47,312 bases of DNA, from the NCBI GenBank assembly GCA_937891765.1, contig CALAGQ010000093.1:1-47312 (forward strand), given 5' to 3'. Numbering within the stretch: position 1 is the stretch's first letter; the number at the start of each line of letters is the position of its first letter. The DNA comes from an uncultured Nitrospina sp. Its GTDB lineage: Bacteria > Nitrospinota > Nitrospinia > Nitrospinales > VA-1. The notes under the pieces were generated by a model, which did no database searches, was not told the origin of the DNA, and saw only the letters and a list, made by a program, of their open reading frames with translations. The position numbers and the translations under genes were made by a program. Positions 28,368 through 36,740 of this stretch are shown here, one piece after another.

Positions 28368-31300
28368 ATGCTGGAAAAAATTATTGCCTTTTCTATCCGA
28401 CAAAGGTTTTTTGTCATTGTCGGGGCTTTGGCTCTCATCGCGCTGGGTGGGTATAATTTTAAAATCCTCCCCATTGATGCGGTTCCCGATGTCACCAATA
28501 TTCAGGTGCAGATCAACACCGAAGCGCCGGGTTTCACCCCGCTGGAAGTCGAACAGCGCATCACCTTTCCGATAGAAACCATCCTTGCAGGTATGCCTCG
28601 ATTGAAGCACACCCGCTCTGTGTCGCGCTACGGTCTTTCTCAGGTGACGGTGATTTTTGAGGACGGAACCGATATTTATTTCGCCCGGCAACTGATCAGC
28701 TCCAAACTCCAGGAAGTGAAAGGGAATCTGCCCGCAAACATGGAGCCTGCCATGGGTCCTATTGCGACAGGCTTGGGGGAAATCTTCATGTGGTCGGTGG
28801 AGGCTGAAGAGGGATATCGAAAAACCGATGGCAGTTCATATTCTCCTACTGAATTGAGAACTATTCAGGATTGGATCATCAAACCGCAACTGATGAACAT
28901 CCCAGGAGTGACCGAGATCAACAGCATTGGAGGTTATGTCAAAAACTTTCAGGTGTCGCCGAATCCGCAAAAAATGATCGCCTATGGTTTTTCATTTAAG
29001 GATGTCATCGAAGCGTTGAGCCGAAATAACGAAAACATCGGTGCCGGTTATATCGAACACAGCGGTCAGCAATATCTCGTGCGAACTCCCGGTCAGGTAT
29101 CTGGATCGGAGGATATAAAAAATATTGTGATTGGTTCTCACCAGGGTGTCCCCATTTATATTAAGGACGTGGCAGATGTAGGCTTGGGCCAGGAACTGCG
29201 AACAGGAGCCGCCACTAAAAATGGTGGGGAAGTGGTGCTGGGTACCGTCTTCATGCTCAAGGGAGAAAACAGTCGAACGGTTTCATTAAGGGTCGCAGAG
29301 AAAATGAAATCTATCAATCAGACTCTGCCCGAAGGTGTGGTGGCACGAACCGTCTATGACCGCACCCATCTGGTTAACGCCACTCTCAAAACCGTTCGCA
29401 ACAACCTGCTGGAGGGAGCACTTCTTGTGATTGCCGTTTTGTTTCTGTTGCTGGGCAATTTCCGCGCGGCAGTAATCACTGCACTGGTAATTCCTCTTTC
29501 CATGTTATTTGCGGTAACGGGGATGGTGAGCAACCGGATCAGCGGCAATCTGCTGAGTCTGGGTGCTATTGATTTTGGCATCATCGTCGATGGCGCGGTG
29601 ATCATTGTGGAAAATTGCAGTCGCTGTCTAACAGAAGAACAAAAACGGCTGGGAAGAATTTTGAATCAGCAAGAACGCTTTGAGATTGTCCAAAGTTCTG
29701 CCTGCGAAGTTTCTCGCCCCAGCATCTTCGGTGTGTTCATCATTATGGTCGTTTACCTTCCCATACTCACTCTGACAGGAATCGAAGGCAAAATGTTTCA
29801 GCCTATGGCCTTCACTGTGTTGATGGCTCTTACTGGAGCTTTGGTGCTCTCGATCACTTTTGTTCCGGCGATGATGGCGCAGTTCGCGTCTTCTACCATC
29901 TCCGAAAAAGAAAGCGCCATTTTAAAGGCCGCGGGTCGGGTTTATTCCTTCATGCTGGACTTCGCTGCAAAAAATTGCGCATCGGTCATCACCCTTGCGG
30001 GAGTTCTGGTTGTGCTCAGTATTTTATTGAGCCAGAAAATGGGCAGTGAGTTTCTTCCGACGCTGGATGAAGGTGATTTCGCCGTTCATGCTCTTAGAGT
30101 GCCGGGCACCAGTCTATCGCAGGCCGTTGCCATGCAGGACATACTGGAGAAAAAAATAAAGGAATTGCCGGAAGTGGATTATGTCTTTGCAAAGATCGGC
30201 ACGGCGGACATTGCCACCGACCCGATGCCTCCCAGCGTTGCGGATGTTTTTGTGATGATTAAACCCCGTGATCAATGGGAAGACCCTAAACGTGAAAAAG
30301 CTGAACTGGTGCGGGATCTGGAAAAGAAGCTGGCCGAAGTACCCGGCAACAAATATGAAATCACCCAGCCGATTGAGATGCGGTTTAATGAGCTGATATC
30401 GGGTGTGCGCAGTGATGTGGCGGTCAAAATTTTTGGCGATGATCTGGACAAGCTTCTTGAATTAGCCGATGAAGTCGAACATGCTCTGGCCGGTGTCCCC
30501 GGTGCTTCAGACGTGAGAGTCGAGCAGGTGACCGGGCTCCCGGTTCTGACGGTGGAGATGGACCGACCCGCCATGGCTCGTTTGGGTATCAACGCCGCTG
30601 ATGTTCAGGAAGTCGTCGAAATCGCGGTCGGGGGTAAAAAGTCTGGCCAGGTTTTTGAGGGAGACCGAAGGTCCGACCTCATCGTGCGCTTGCCGGAAGA
30701 CATCCGCGCCAAAATCGACCTGCTTAAAGAAATTCCCATACCCTTGGCCCAGAGCGGGGAAGAAGAACCACATAACTTATTAAGTTCGAGCAAACATTTT
30801 TCAAAATTTATTTCTCTCGGTGCGATCGCGGAATTTAAGGTCATCAAAGGGCCCAACCAGATCAGCCGGGAAAATGGAAAGCGCCGCGTGGTGGTGACCG
30901 CTAATGTAAGAGGCCGCGACCTGGGATCTTTTGTTGAAGACGGGCAAAAGGCCCTGCAACACATAAACGAACCGGGATACTGGCTTGAGTGGGGCGGCCA
31001 GTTCGAGCACCTGATCTCTGCTTCGCAAAGATTGTGGGTGGTGATTCCCATTACGCTTGTGCTGATCTACTTATTGCTGCTTGCGGCGTTTGGTTCCAAC
31101 GCCAACGCTCTACTGGTTTTTACCGGAGTGCCTCTGGCGCTCACCGGTGGATTCCTTGCCCTGTGGTTGAGGGGCATTCCCTTATCGATTTCGGCGGCGG
31201 TGGGTTTTATCGCCCTGTCGGGAGTCGCGGTGCTGAACGGGATGGTGATGATTTCGTTCATCGAAAATCTCCGCCATCAAGGACTCCCTTTAGATGACGC

Positions 31301-31526
31301 GATCAGGCAGGGATCGCTCACGCGCTTGCGTCCGGTTTTGATGACGGCACTGGTCGCTTCATTAGGATTCGTCCCCATGGCTCTGGCAACAGGAACCGGT
31401 GCCGAAGTGCAACGCCCACTGGCAACAGTGGTCATCGGCGGCATTATTTCCTCCACCGTGTTGACGCTGGTAGTCCTGCCCGCTCTCTACCGCTACTTCC
31501 ACGCCCCATCCGGGGCGGGGGAATGA
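28368..31526 (+). CDS. czcA: Heavy-metal RND pump, CzcA-like (HME family)
   Basis: A 1052-residue inner-membrane proton-driven pump. The start is the ATG of MLEKIIAFSIRQRFFVIVGA, with AAGGAAG upstream. Typical features: DAVPDVTNIQVQINTEAPGF after the first helix, two large periplasmic loops, and the transmembrane motif DFGIIVDGAVIIVEN around residue 400. The DFG-x3-DG form is that of the cobalt/zinc/cadmium (CzcA) group rather than copper/silver CusA. The family is certain; the metal is inferred from that motif and from the His-rich neighbour. Confidence 0.95.
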   Translation: MLEKIIAFSIRQRFFVIVGALALIALGGYNFKILPIDAVPDVTNIQVQINTEAPGFTPLEVEQRITFPIETILAGMPRLKHTRSVSRYGLSQVTVIFEDGTDIYFARQLISSKLQEVKGNLPANMEPAMGPIATGLGEIFMWSVEAEEGYRKTDGSSYSPTELRTIQDWIIKPQLMNIPGVTEINSIGGYVKNFQVSPNPQKMIAYGFSFKDVIEALSRNNENIGAGYIEHSGQQYLVRTPGQVSGSEDIKNIVIGSHQGVPIYIKDVADVGLGQELRTGAATKNGGEVVLGTVFMLKGENSRTVSLRVAEKMKSINQTLPEGVVARTVYDRTHLVNATLKTVRNNLLEGALLVIAVLFLLLGNFRAAVITALVIPLSMLFAVTGMVSNRISGNLLSLGAIDFGIIVDGAVIIVENCSRCLTEEQKRLGRILNQQERFEIVQSSACEVSRPSIFGVFIIMVVYLPILTLTGIEGKMFQPMAFTVLMALTGALVLSITFVPAMMAQFASSTISEKESAILKAAGRVYSFMLDFAAKNCASVITLAGVLVVLSILLSQKMGSEFLPTLDEGDFAVHALRVPGTSLSQAVAMQDILEKKIKELPEVDYVFAKIGTADIATDPMPPSVADVFVMIKPRDQWEDPKREKAELVRDLEKKLAEVPGNKYEITQPIEMRFNELISGVRSDVAVKIFGDDLDKLLELADEVEHALAGVPGASDVRVEQVTGLPVLTVEMDRPAMARLGINAADVQEVVEIAVGGKKSGQVFEGDRRSDLIVRLPEDIRAKIDLLKEIPIPLAQSGEEEPHNLLSSSKHFSKFISLGAIAEFKVIKGPNQISRENGKRRVVVTANVRGRDLGSFVEDGQKALQHINEPGYWLEWGGQFEHLISASQRLWVVIPITLVLIYLLLLAAFGSNANALLVFTGVPLALTGGFLALWLRGIPLSISAAVGFIALSGVAVLNGMVMISFIENLRHQGLPLDDAIRQGSLTRLRPVLMTALVASLGFVPMALATGTGAEVQRPLATVVIGGIISSTVLTLVVLPALYRYFHAPSGAGE

Positions 31527-31584
31527 ATAAAAGCTTCTTCAGCCGAGCTAACGCTTTAATTGCTCTTTAACGCCATTGCTCATT

Positions 31585-31595
31585 GGCCCCACGCC
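31585..31595. repeat. Short interspersed repeat GGCGYGGGGCC, inverted copy
   Basis: GGCCCCACGCC on the plus strand is the reverse complement of the core at 32471-32481. The two copies flank the DUF484 gene in inverted orientation. Confidence 0.4.
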
Positions 31596-31713
31596 GAGCG
31601 GCGGGTTCTGATAATCCTATAAAGTATTGATTTTATGGAGATTAGTTGTTTCTGTTCGGTGGGGATTGTGGTATATTTAGTCCTCTTTCATTCTTATTCG
31701 ATAGGAAAATTCC

Positions 31714-32451
31714 ATGAACAAAGACCAGATCGCTATTTATCTTAACGAGCATCTCGAGTTTTTCAACGAGTACCCGGAGCTGTTGAAAAAAATAAAAGAT
31801 ATTAAAGACGAGGACCTTCCTATCGAGCCAATGAGCACCTTGAGTCTGGCAGACCGGATCATCAAGCGGGTTCATGATGATAAAGAACACCTTAAAAGTA
31901 AGCTGGAATGGTTGTTCGAAATTTCCCGTGCTAACGAAAAAATTCAGGATCACTTGTACGAAATCGAAAGACTGGTGTTGACCAGCACTAACCTCGACCA
32001 AATGGTTCAGCAATTGCAAAAAGAAATCCCCAACCGGTTTGGCATTCCCAGCGTCAAGGTGTGTCTGGTGAAAGGTTCCGACCCATGTATGGAAGACCGG
32101 TTGCGGCAACGTTATAACGGCACCCTTGATGACACGGTGAAATTTATTTGCAAGGAAACGGCCACAGGCTGGTTTGCCAGCGGACTCAAACCCATCCTCC
32201 GCAGTGAGATCAAAGAATCCGAAATGTTTGGTCCCAATCATGACAGTATAAAATCAGAAGCGCTGATCCCCATCATGGCGCAGGATGTTCTGGTCGGGGC
32301 GATTGCCTTTGGCAGTCCTAATCCCTTTCACTTTCACGACGGACTCGGCACCGAGTTTCTCGAACGCATGGCCGACAAAGTTTCTATATCAATCAATAAC
32401 ATCCTCCTCATAGACCAACTCAAAAACCAACTGGTGGTCAACCCAGCGTAA
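31714..32451 (+). CDS. DUF484-family protein
   Basis: A 245-residue soluble protein. The N-terminus MNKDQIAIYLNEHLEFFNEY, the segment STLSLADRIIKRVHDDKE and a coiled-coil to about residue 95 match the start of DUF484. The C-terminal part (105-235) has the look of a GAF-type sensory domain, for example SEALIPIMAQDVLVGAIAFG and LERMADKVSISINNILLIDQ. In proteobacteria this family is often next to xerC and dapF; here it stands alone between short inverted repeats, with a terminator after it. Function not established. Confidence 0.85.
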   Translation: MNKDQIAIYLNEHLEFFNEYPELLKKIKDIKDEDLPIEPMSTLSLADRIIKRVHDDKEHLKSKLEWLFEISRANEKIQDHLYEIERLVLTSTNLDQMVQQLQKEIPNRFGIPSVKVCLVKGSDPCMEDRLRQRYNGTLDDTVKFICKETATGWFASGLKPILRSEIKESEMFGPNHDSIKSEALIPIMAQDVLVGAIAFGSPNPFHFHDGLGTEFLERMADKVSISINNILLIDQLKNQLVVNPA

Positions 32452-32470
32452 CGCCCGGCGACCACTACTA

Positions 32471-32486
32471 GGCGTGGGGCCAACTA
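32471..32486. repeat. Short interspersed repeat GGCGYGGGGCCRACTA, copy 2
   Basis: GGCGTGGGGCCAACTA, 20 nt after the DUF484 stop; differs from the copy at 16744-16759 at two positions. Confidence 0.45.
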
Positions 32487-32502
32487 GAATAATTTTTTAA
32501 AG

Positions 32503-32531
32503 GGCGGGGCCATTCAGGCCTCGCCTTTTTT
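32503..32531 (+). terminator. Rho-independent terminator after the DUF484 gene
   Basis: GGCGGGGCC-ATTCA-GGCCTCGCC forms a 9-bp stem with one G-U pair, followed directly by six T. It ends the DUF484 transcript 80 nt after the stop codon. Confidence 0.88.
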
Positions 32532-32790
32532 ATTCCCCCTTCGAGAGCCTCAGGATAACAGGATAGATTAAACTCCGTTTTATCAGCAAAATTGAGTAGT
32601 TAGAAGAATTTCTCCTGTTAATTGCCGTTGACTAATTTGCCATTCTCCCCGATACTACAAAATCACCGTTTTAGAGAAAAAAATAAAAAAAAGTTTTTTT
32701 AGTTATCGAGCGATATTTCAACGGTAAATGATTTTTCACTGCCCTCACGGCCAGTGGCGAGCCTGTTATAAAATTAAGGTTTATATAATA

Positions 32791-33312
32791 ATGGTACGAG
32801 AAGCTACATTAGAAGACGCGCACGCTATCCAGAATCTGATCTGTTTCTATTCTGAAGACGGTAAAATGTTGTTTCGCACGTTGCAGGAAATTGAGCAAAG
32901 CGTTGCCGATTTTCTGGTGTACGAAATGAACGATGAAATCGTCGGCATATGTAGCCTGAAATTTGGTTGGGACCGATTGGTCGAGATCCGCTCACTCGGT
33001 GTCGATCCGCGCTATCAGCGGCAGGGCATCGCCACCCAAATGATTCAGGGCAGTGTGGAGCGCGCTTTATTGCGCGACGATTGCGACACCGCTTTTGTTC
33101 TCACTTATGCAGTGCCGCTGTTCACCCGGTTCGGGTTTGAAGTTGTCGACAAAATGCAACTGCCGCAAAAGGTGTGGAACGACTGCAAGGCTTGCCTGCA
33201 TGAAGAAAATTGCGATGAAACGGCTATGAGCCTTTCACTATTACCGTTGAAAAAATTGCCATTGGCAAAGCCGACGGCCTTGAAAGATCCAGAAGAAGTC
33301 CTATACTCCTAA
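32791..33312 (+). CDS. N-acetyltransferase, short ArgA-type (GNAT)
   Basis: A 173-residue GNAT enzyme. The start at MVREATLEDAHAIQNLICFY is chosen because the 21 codons upstream translate a repeat-like segment. The acetyl-CoA binding loop is LGVDPRYQRQGIATQMI, preceded by the family sequence VEIRS; later parts include VPLFTRFGFEV, LPQKVWNDCKAC and the NCDETAMSL ending. These match the stand-alone N-acetylglutamate synthase-like acetyltransferases that start arginine synthesis in many bacteria. argH is also in the window, but not adjacent. The GNAT call is certain; glutamate as substrate is likely. Confidence 0.85.
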   Translation: MVREATLEDAHAIQNLICFYSEDGKMLFRTLQEIEQSVADFLVYEMNDEIVGICSLKFGWDRLVEIRSLGVDPRYQRQGIATQMIQGSVERALLRDDCDTAFVLTYAVPLFTRFGFEVVDKMQLPQKVWNDCKACLHEENCDETAMSLSLLPLKKLPLAKPTALKDPEEVLYS

Positions 33313-33343
33313 GATAAGGATTTTAAGAAGGAGGATTTAAGCC

Positions 33344-34057
33344 ATGTTAGGTCCAATGTTCAGCGCATTATCAGGTTTGAGCAACGCAGCCAAAAGGCTG
33401 CAAAACAGCGCCAACAATGTTGCCAACGTCAACACCGCCGGATTCAAGAAAAGCGATGTCAATAGCGTCGATGTAAAATCGGGCGGCACTCGCGTTAACG
33501 ATATTTCCAAATCCAATACTCAGGGGTCGTTGATTCCGACTGGCAACCCCCTCGACCTCGCCATCGACGGCGACGGTTTTTTCCAGGTGACGAATCCTAA
33601 TGGCGGTACCAGTTTCACTCGATCGGGAAGTTTCAAACAAGACGGCGCCGGAAATATTGTCGATGCCAGTGGCAATGCTTTGCTACCGGCGGTCAATGTT
33701 CCGGGAAATAATACCGGGATCAGTGTCGACACCAGCGGACAAATTTCTGCGCAGGTGGGTGGACAGCAGCAAGTCTCCGGCCAGCTTCAACTCGTCCGCT
33801 TTCAGAATCCATCAGGGTTAAGTGCGACAGGTGGTAACCTGTTCAATGAATCAGCAGCATCCGGTGCGCCGGTGGTTGGCAACCCGGGAGCTGGCGGACT
33901 CGGCACAGTGCGTTCCGGTTTCCTCGAAGGTTCCAACGTCGACATCACCGAGGAGATCGTCGACCAGATCGTTGCCAAGGCGGCATTCAAAGCCAATGTC
34001 AATGTCATTAAAGCCAACGACGAAATGCTGGGCACTATTCTGGACATCAAAACCTAA
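33344..34057 (+). CDS. Flagellar basal-body rod/hook family protein (FlgF/FlgG-like)
   Basis: A 237-residue protein with a strong ribosome binding site (AAGGAGG). The N-terminus has the rod-protein signature NSANNVANVNTAGFKKSDVN, then LAIDGDGFFQV in the middle, as in FlgF and FlgG, and a C-terminal helix (GSNVDITEEIVDQIVAKAAF, then KANDEMLGTILDIKT) that completes the coiled coil. It is short for FlgG (about 260). No other flagellar gene is in the window, so it is an orphan here. It could be FlgG, FlgF or a related hook-basal-body protein. Confidence 0.85.
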   Translation: MLGPMFSALSGLSNAAKRLQNSANNVANVNTAGFKKSDVNSVDVKSGGTRVNDISKSNTQGSLIPTGNPLDLAIDGDGFFQVTNPNGGTSFTRSGSFKQDGAGNIVDASGNALLPAVNVPGNNTGISVDTSGQISAQVGGQQQVSGQLQLVRFQNPSGLSATGGNLFNESAASGAPVVGNPGAGGLGTVRSGFLEGSNVDITEEIVDQIVAKAAFKANVNVIKANDEMLGTILDIKT

Positions 34058-34061
34058 CTAC

Positions 34062-34130
34062 CCCACTAGCGTGGGAGGCAATTGACAGTCTGTCATTGCG
34101 AGGAGCTAGCGGCGACGAAACAATCCAGGT
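34062..34130. repeat. Hairpin plus CATTGCGAGGAGC-type palindromic repeat
   Basis: CCCAC-TAGC-GTGGG at 34062-34075, immediately after the flagellar gene, is followed by TGTCATTGCGAGGAGC at 34091 and GCGACGAAACAATCC up to 34128. The second part is a palindromic repeat of a kind widespread in bacteria. Translated, it gives the false N-terminus CHCEELAATKQS upstream of the next gene. Confidence 0.6.
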
Positions 34131-34168
34131 TTTTTAATTTTTCATTCCTTATTTTTATTTGTGCTTTC

Positions 34169-34432
34169 ATGACCGGGGAAAACCAAAATTATATTGTCAC
34201 TGTTGAACAGTTTTTTCTCACCTTGAAAGATTCCGGGTTGGCACTTTCTGCCACCGACTACGACCTTATTCAGCAATGGGAGGGCCGGGGCATTCCGGTC
34301 AATGTTGTTTGTCGCGGCATCGAGAACGGAGTCGCAGAATTTGACAGGCAGAACAGTCGGCAATCTTCCCGAGTGGGATTGACCTATCTCAAAGTTTTCG
34401 TCGAAGAAGAAATGGAACGGTCTCATTTATGA
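34169..34432 (+). CDS. Small protein coupled to a DnaC-like ATPase
   Basis: An 87-residue soluble protein starting MTGENQNYIVTVEQFFLTLK, then GLALSATDYDLIQQWEGRGI and VNVVCRGIENGVAEF. The frame is open 29 codons further upstream, but that part encodes the palindromic repeat, so I use the internal ATG; it has no clear ribosome binding site. The stop overlaps the start of the DnaC-like gene (ATGA), which suggests the two proteins act together, perhaps in helicase loading. I do not recognise a named family. Confidence 0.7.
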   Translation: MTGENQNYIVTVEQFFLTLKDSGLALSATDYDLIQQWEGRGIPVNVVCRGIENGVAEFDRQNSRQSSRVGLTYLKVFVEEEMERSHL

Positions 34433-35271
34433 AAAGCAAAACGGCGAACTCGATAAACTGCAGCACCTGCCGCGACCACCAGTATGTGGTGTCGAATAAG
34501 AAGGGCAAAGTCCACGCCGAAGCCTGCAAATGTTTCGCCTGCGAAAGTTGTCAGGGTACGGGAAGAATTTTAGAAGAGGACGCAGGCGGTATTTCCAGAA
34601 TCCGCGAATGCCCCTGTGCCGACTTTTCCAAAAAACTGAAACTGTTCAATCAAGCCGGAATCCCCGGCAAGTTTGTGCATGAGGGTCTGGACAATTATGA
34701 AGTCACCCGGCACCGCACGCAGAAAGACGCGTTAACGCGGTCGCGCACGTTCATCAAAGAGTTTATTCAGATGAAGGGTCAGTACAGCCAGGGCCTGATT
34801 TTCATGGGCAAACCCGGACTGGGCAAAACCCATCTCGCCGTATCCATCATCAAGGAACTGATTTTAAAACACGGTGTCGAATGCAAGTTCGTCGACTTTT
34901 TTGAATTGTTGCGCGACATTCGTCATGGTTATGGAGAAGATATCTCGGAAGGCGAATTCATCAATCCCTATGTCGGCGTGAAAGTATTGGTGGTCGATGA
35001 GTTGGCCAAGGGCCGGAACACGGATTGGGAGCTGACCATCCTCGATCATTTCATCTCCACCCGCTACAACGATGACGACAAAGTGACGTTGGTCACCACC
35101 AACTTCAGTGACAAGCTGGATAATGAAATCGATCAGGACGATAATAAAAAATCCGGACTCGCCAATGCCCGTTATACTCTGGAGGAAAAAATCGGCCCGC
35201 GCATTTTTTCCCGATTGATGGAGATGTGCAAGAAAGTCCACCTGCAGGGCAAAGATTTCCGCCAGGTCTGA
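34429..35271 (+). CDS. DnaC/IstB-like AAA+ ATPase with an N-terminal zinc-binding region
   Basis: A 280-residue protein. The first 65 residues hold eight cysteines (11, 14, 33, 35, 38, 41, 61, 63), including a DnaJ-like CFACESCQGTGRI, probably a zinc module. The AAA+ domain has Walker A MGKPGLGKTHLAVSI (residues 126-140) and Walker B VKVLVVDELAKG, then a sensor-like VTLVTTNFSDK. This is the plan of DnaC/DnaI helicase loaders and IstB-type ATPases. No transposase is adjacent, so a helicase-loader role with the overlapping small protein is the better guess. Confidence 0.85.
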   Translation: MKSKTANSINCSTCRDHQYVVSNKKGKVHAEACKCFACESCQGTGRILEEDAGGISRIRECPCADFSKKLKLFNQAGIPGKFVHEGLDNYEVTRHRTQKDALTRSRTFIKEFIQMKGQYSQGLIFMGKPGLGKTHLAVSIIKELILKHGVECKFVDFFELLRDIRHGYGEDISEGEFINPYVGVKVLVVDELAKGRNTDWELTILDHFISTRYNDDDKVTLVTTNFSDKLDNEIDQDDNKKSGLANARYTLEEKIGPRIFSRLMEMCKKVHLQGKDFRQV

Positions 35272-35369
35272 GCAAGGTTTTCCCCTTCCAAATTCATAGC
35301 TTACAAATCCCCAGTTGCGATTTTCTCTTTTCGACTTATATTTTAACTGAGTAAAAGGGGAGGTCCCGC

Positions 35370-35933
35370 ATGGCTAGAAAATCCACAGCAGAAGAGGCCA
35401 CTGAGCAAGAGCTCATCAAGCTGCCAATATCATCTGCTCGCCAGAAAAAGCCATTGCAAGTTGCCCCTGCGGCGAGCAGGAGAGTGGAGCTTGCGAAAGT
35501 TCATATTGCCAAACGCGATTTAAAACTGACCGATCAGTTGTATCGTGGATTTTTAAATGTGCTGTTTGGAGAAACCTCCGCCAAAGATCTCACCCACGGA
35601 CAGATTGATGAGCTGCTTGAACATTTTAAAAGTCTAGGTTGGGAAAGTGGCTACCCGGCAAATCAAACAAAGGCAGATGACGTTAAAACCAAGAGTTCAG
35701 GCGGATCGAAAGGATCGAAAAGTCCTGCTTCTCCAGAGCGTGGCCCTGCGACGATGAAGCAACTGGGTTTGATCATGTATTTGTGGCAGCACGGACCCGG
35801 CGTCCGCAATAAATCGGTGCAGGCGCTGGACCATTTTTTGAACCACCATTTCCATGTTGCGGAAATAAAACAAGTCAAGGCTCGTCAGGTTCCGGGAATT
35901 TTAGGTGCGATTAAAAATATGGGGAAAGTGTAG
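35370..35933 (+). CDS. GemA/Mu gp16-like protein (DUF1018), with an R1 repeat in frame
   Basis: A 187-residue protein with a good ribosome binding site (GGGGAGG). Residues 37-95 match the DUF1018 family found in phage Mu (gp16/GemA): RRVELAKVHIAKRDLKLTDQ, then YRGFLNVLFGETSAKDLT. A Gly/Ser/Lys linker follows, then PATMKQLGLIMYLWQHGPG and a helical C-terminus. Residues 22-37 (SARQKKPLQVAPAASR) are encoded by a palindromic R1 repeat, inserted in frame before the conserved domain. It lies 98 nt after the DnaC-like gene. No other phage genes are visible. Confidence 0.75.
   Translation: MARKSTAEEATEQELIKLPISSARQKKPLQVAPAASRRVELAKVHIAKRDLKLTDQLYRGFLNVLFGETSAKDLTHGQIDELLEHFKSLGWESGYPANQTKADDVKTKSSGGSKGSKSPASPERGPATMKQLGLIMYLWQHGPGVRNKSVQALDHFLNHHFHVAEIKQVKARQVPGILGAIKNMGKV
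35434..35479. repeat. Palindromic R1 repeat inside a coding sequence
   Basis: Perfect 9-bp ends CTGCTCGCC and GGCGAGCAG, with the inner part AGAAAAAGCCATTGCAAGTT and GCCCCTGC. It matches the intergenic copies at 16790-16830 and 2984-3027. Being in frame and without stops, it adds about 16 residues to the host protein. Confidence 0.75.
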
Positions 35934-35955
35934 TGAGGGGATGGCGGAGCGTTGA

Positions 35956-36462
35956 TTATTTCTTCAGCATGGTTTTGACTTTCTTCAGTTCTTCTTTTGT
36001 TTGATCCCGGGTGGTCAATCCTTCTCTTTCGAGAACCATCAATGCCAGCTCAACCTCGCTCATAATGTTCTCTAAAATTTCAGGGGGTGGAACCTCGCCA
36101 GCAAGAGTCTTTTGAACTTGTTCCAATAACGGGACTCTTTCAAAAGGTTTGGCAATGAAACCGGAGGCTCCTTTCTTGAGACATTTCTCTTCAATGTCGG
36201 GGTCGATACTTCCTGAAATTACTAAAACAGGAATATGAGGTTTCCATGCACGGATGATAGGTAATAAAGCATTTCCATCTAATCCAGGCATATTGACGTC
36301 TGAAGTGATCAGGTCGGGTTGGAACTGGTGAATTTTCAGAATAGCGTCGTGGCTGTTTTGAGCAACCTCAACCTGATAATTGCTTTTTAGTATTCCGGCT
36401 AAAAGAAGGGTGATGGATTTTTCATCATCAATGATTAATATTTTCTTTTTGGATTCCGGCAT
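35956..36462 (-). CDS. Response regulator (receiver domain with helical tail)
   Basis: A 168-residue protein. The receiver domain (residues 5-122) has the acidic pair in ILIIDDEKSI, the phosphorylated Asp in LITSDVNMPGLDG, the Ser in VLVISGS and the Lys in FIAKPFE. The remaining 45 residues are a charged helix ending KEELKKVKTMLKK, with no DNA-binding motif. It is convergent with the gemA-like gene and no kinase is adjacent, so its partner is unknown. Confidence 0.88.
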   Translation of the reverse strand: MPESKKKILIIDDEKSITLLLAGILKSNYQVEVAQNSHDAILKIHQFQPDLITSDVNMPGLDGNALLPIIRAWKPHIPVLVISGSIDPDIEEKCLKKGASGFIAKPFERVPLLEQVQKTLAGEVPPPEILENIMSEVELALMVLEREGLTTRDQTKEELKKVKTMLKK

Positions 36463-36607
36463 AAGGTTTTGGCAAAAAAATAGATTTAGGGAGTTATCGT
36501 ATTTGGAATGATATCAGATTTTGGCGGGTTTTTAGGCGATGTACGCAAAATAGCGCATTAATGGGTGCTACTAATGAGGTTTTAAGGGGGGAATGAAGAA
36601 TTAGGGC

Positions 36608-36645
36608 ACGTGGGAGGCAATTCCTCCTGGAGTCGCCTCCCACGT
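36608..36645. repeat. Large hairpin repeat ACGTGGGAGGC/GCCTCCCACGT
   Basis: A perfect 11-bp stem with a 16-nt loop, in the 278-nt gap between two leftward genes. The left part, GTGGGAGGCAATT, also occurs after the flagellar gene at 34071-34083. No T-run follows on either strand. Confidence 0.6.
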
Positions 36646-36740
36646 AAGGGGTAATTTCAATTGTTCCAACTCAACCTTGGTGGAGGATTAGGAGTTAGCC
36701 AGTAATCGAAACTATCCCAAAAAAATTATAGTGGCTCAAA

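Noticed and set aside
32728..32790. N-terminal extension of the ArgA-like acetyltransferase
   Set aside because: The codons upstream of 32791 translate a repeat-like segment (CCCTCACGGCCAGTGGCGAG), while MVREATLEDA is the typical family start.
34082..34168. N-terminal extension of the small protein at 34169
   Set aside because: It would start at a TTG and encode CHCEELAATKQS, the translation of a common palindromic repeat, followed by a hydrophobic run. The internal ATG fits the rest of the protein better.
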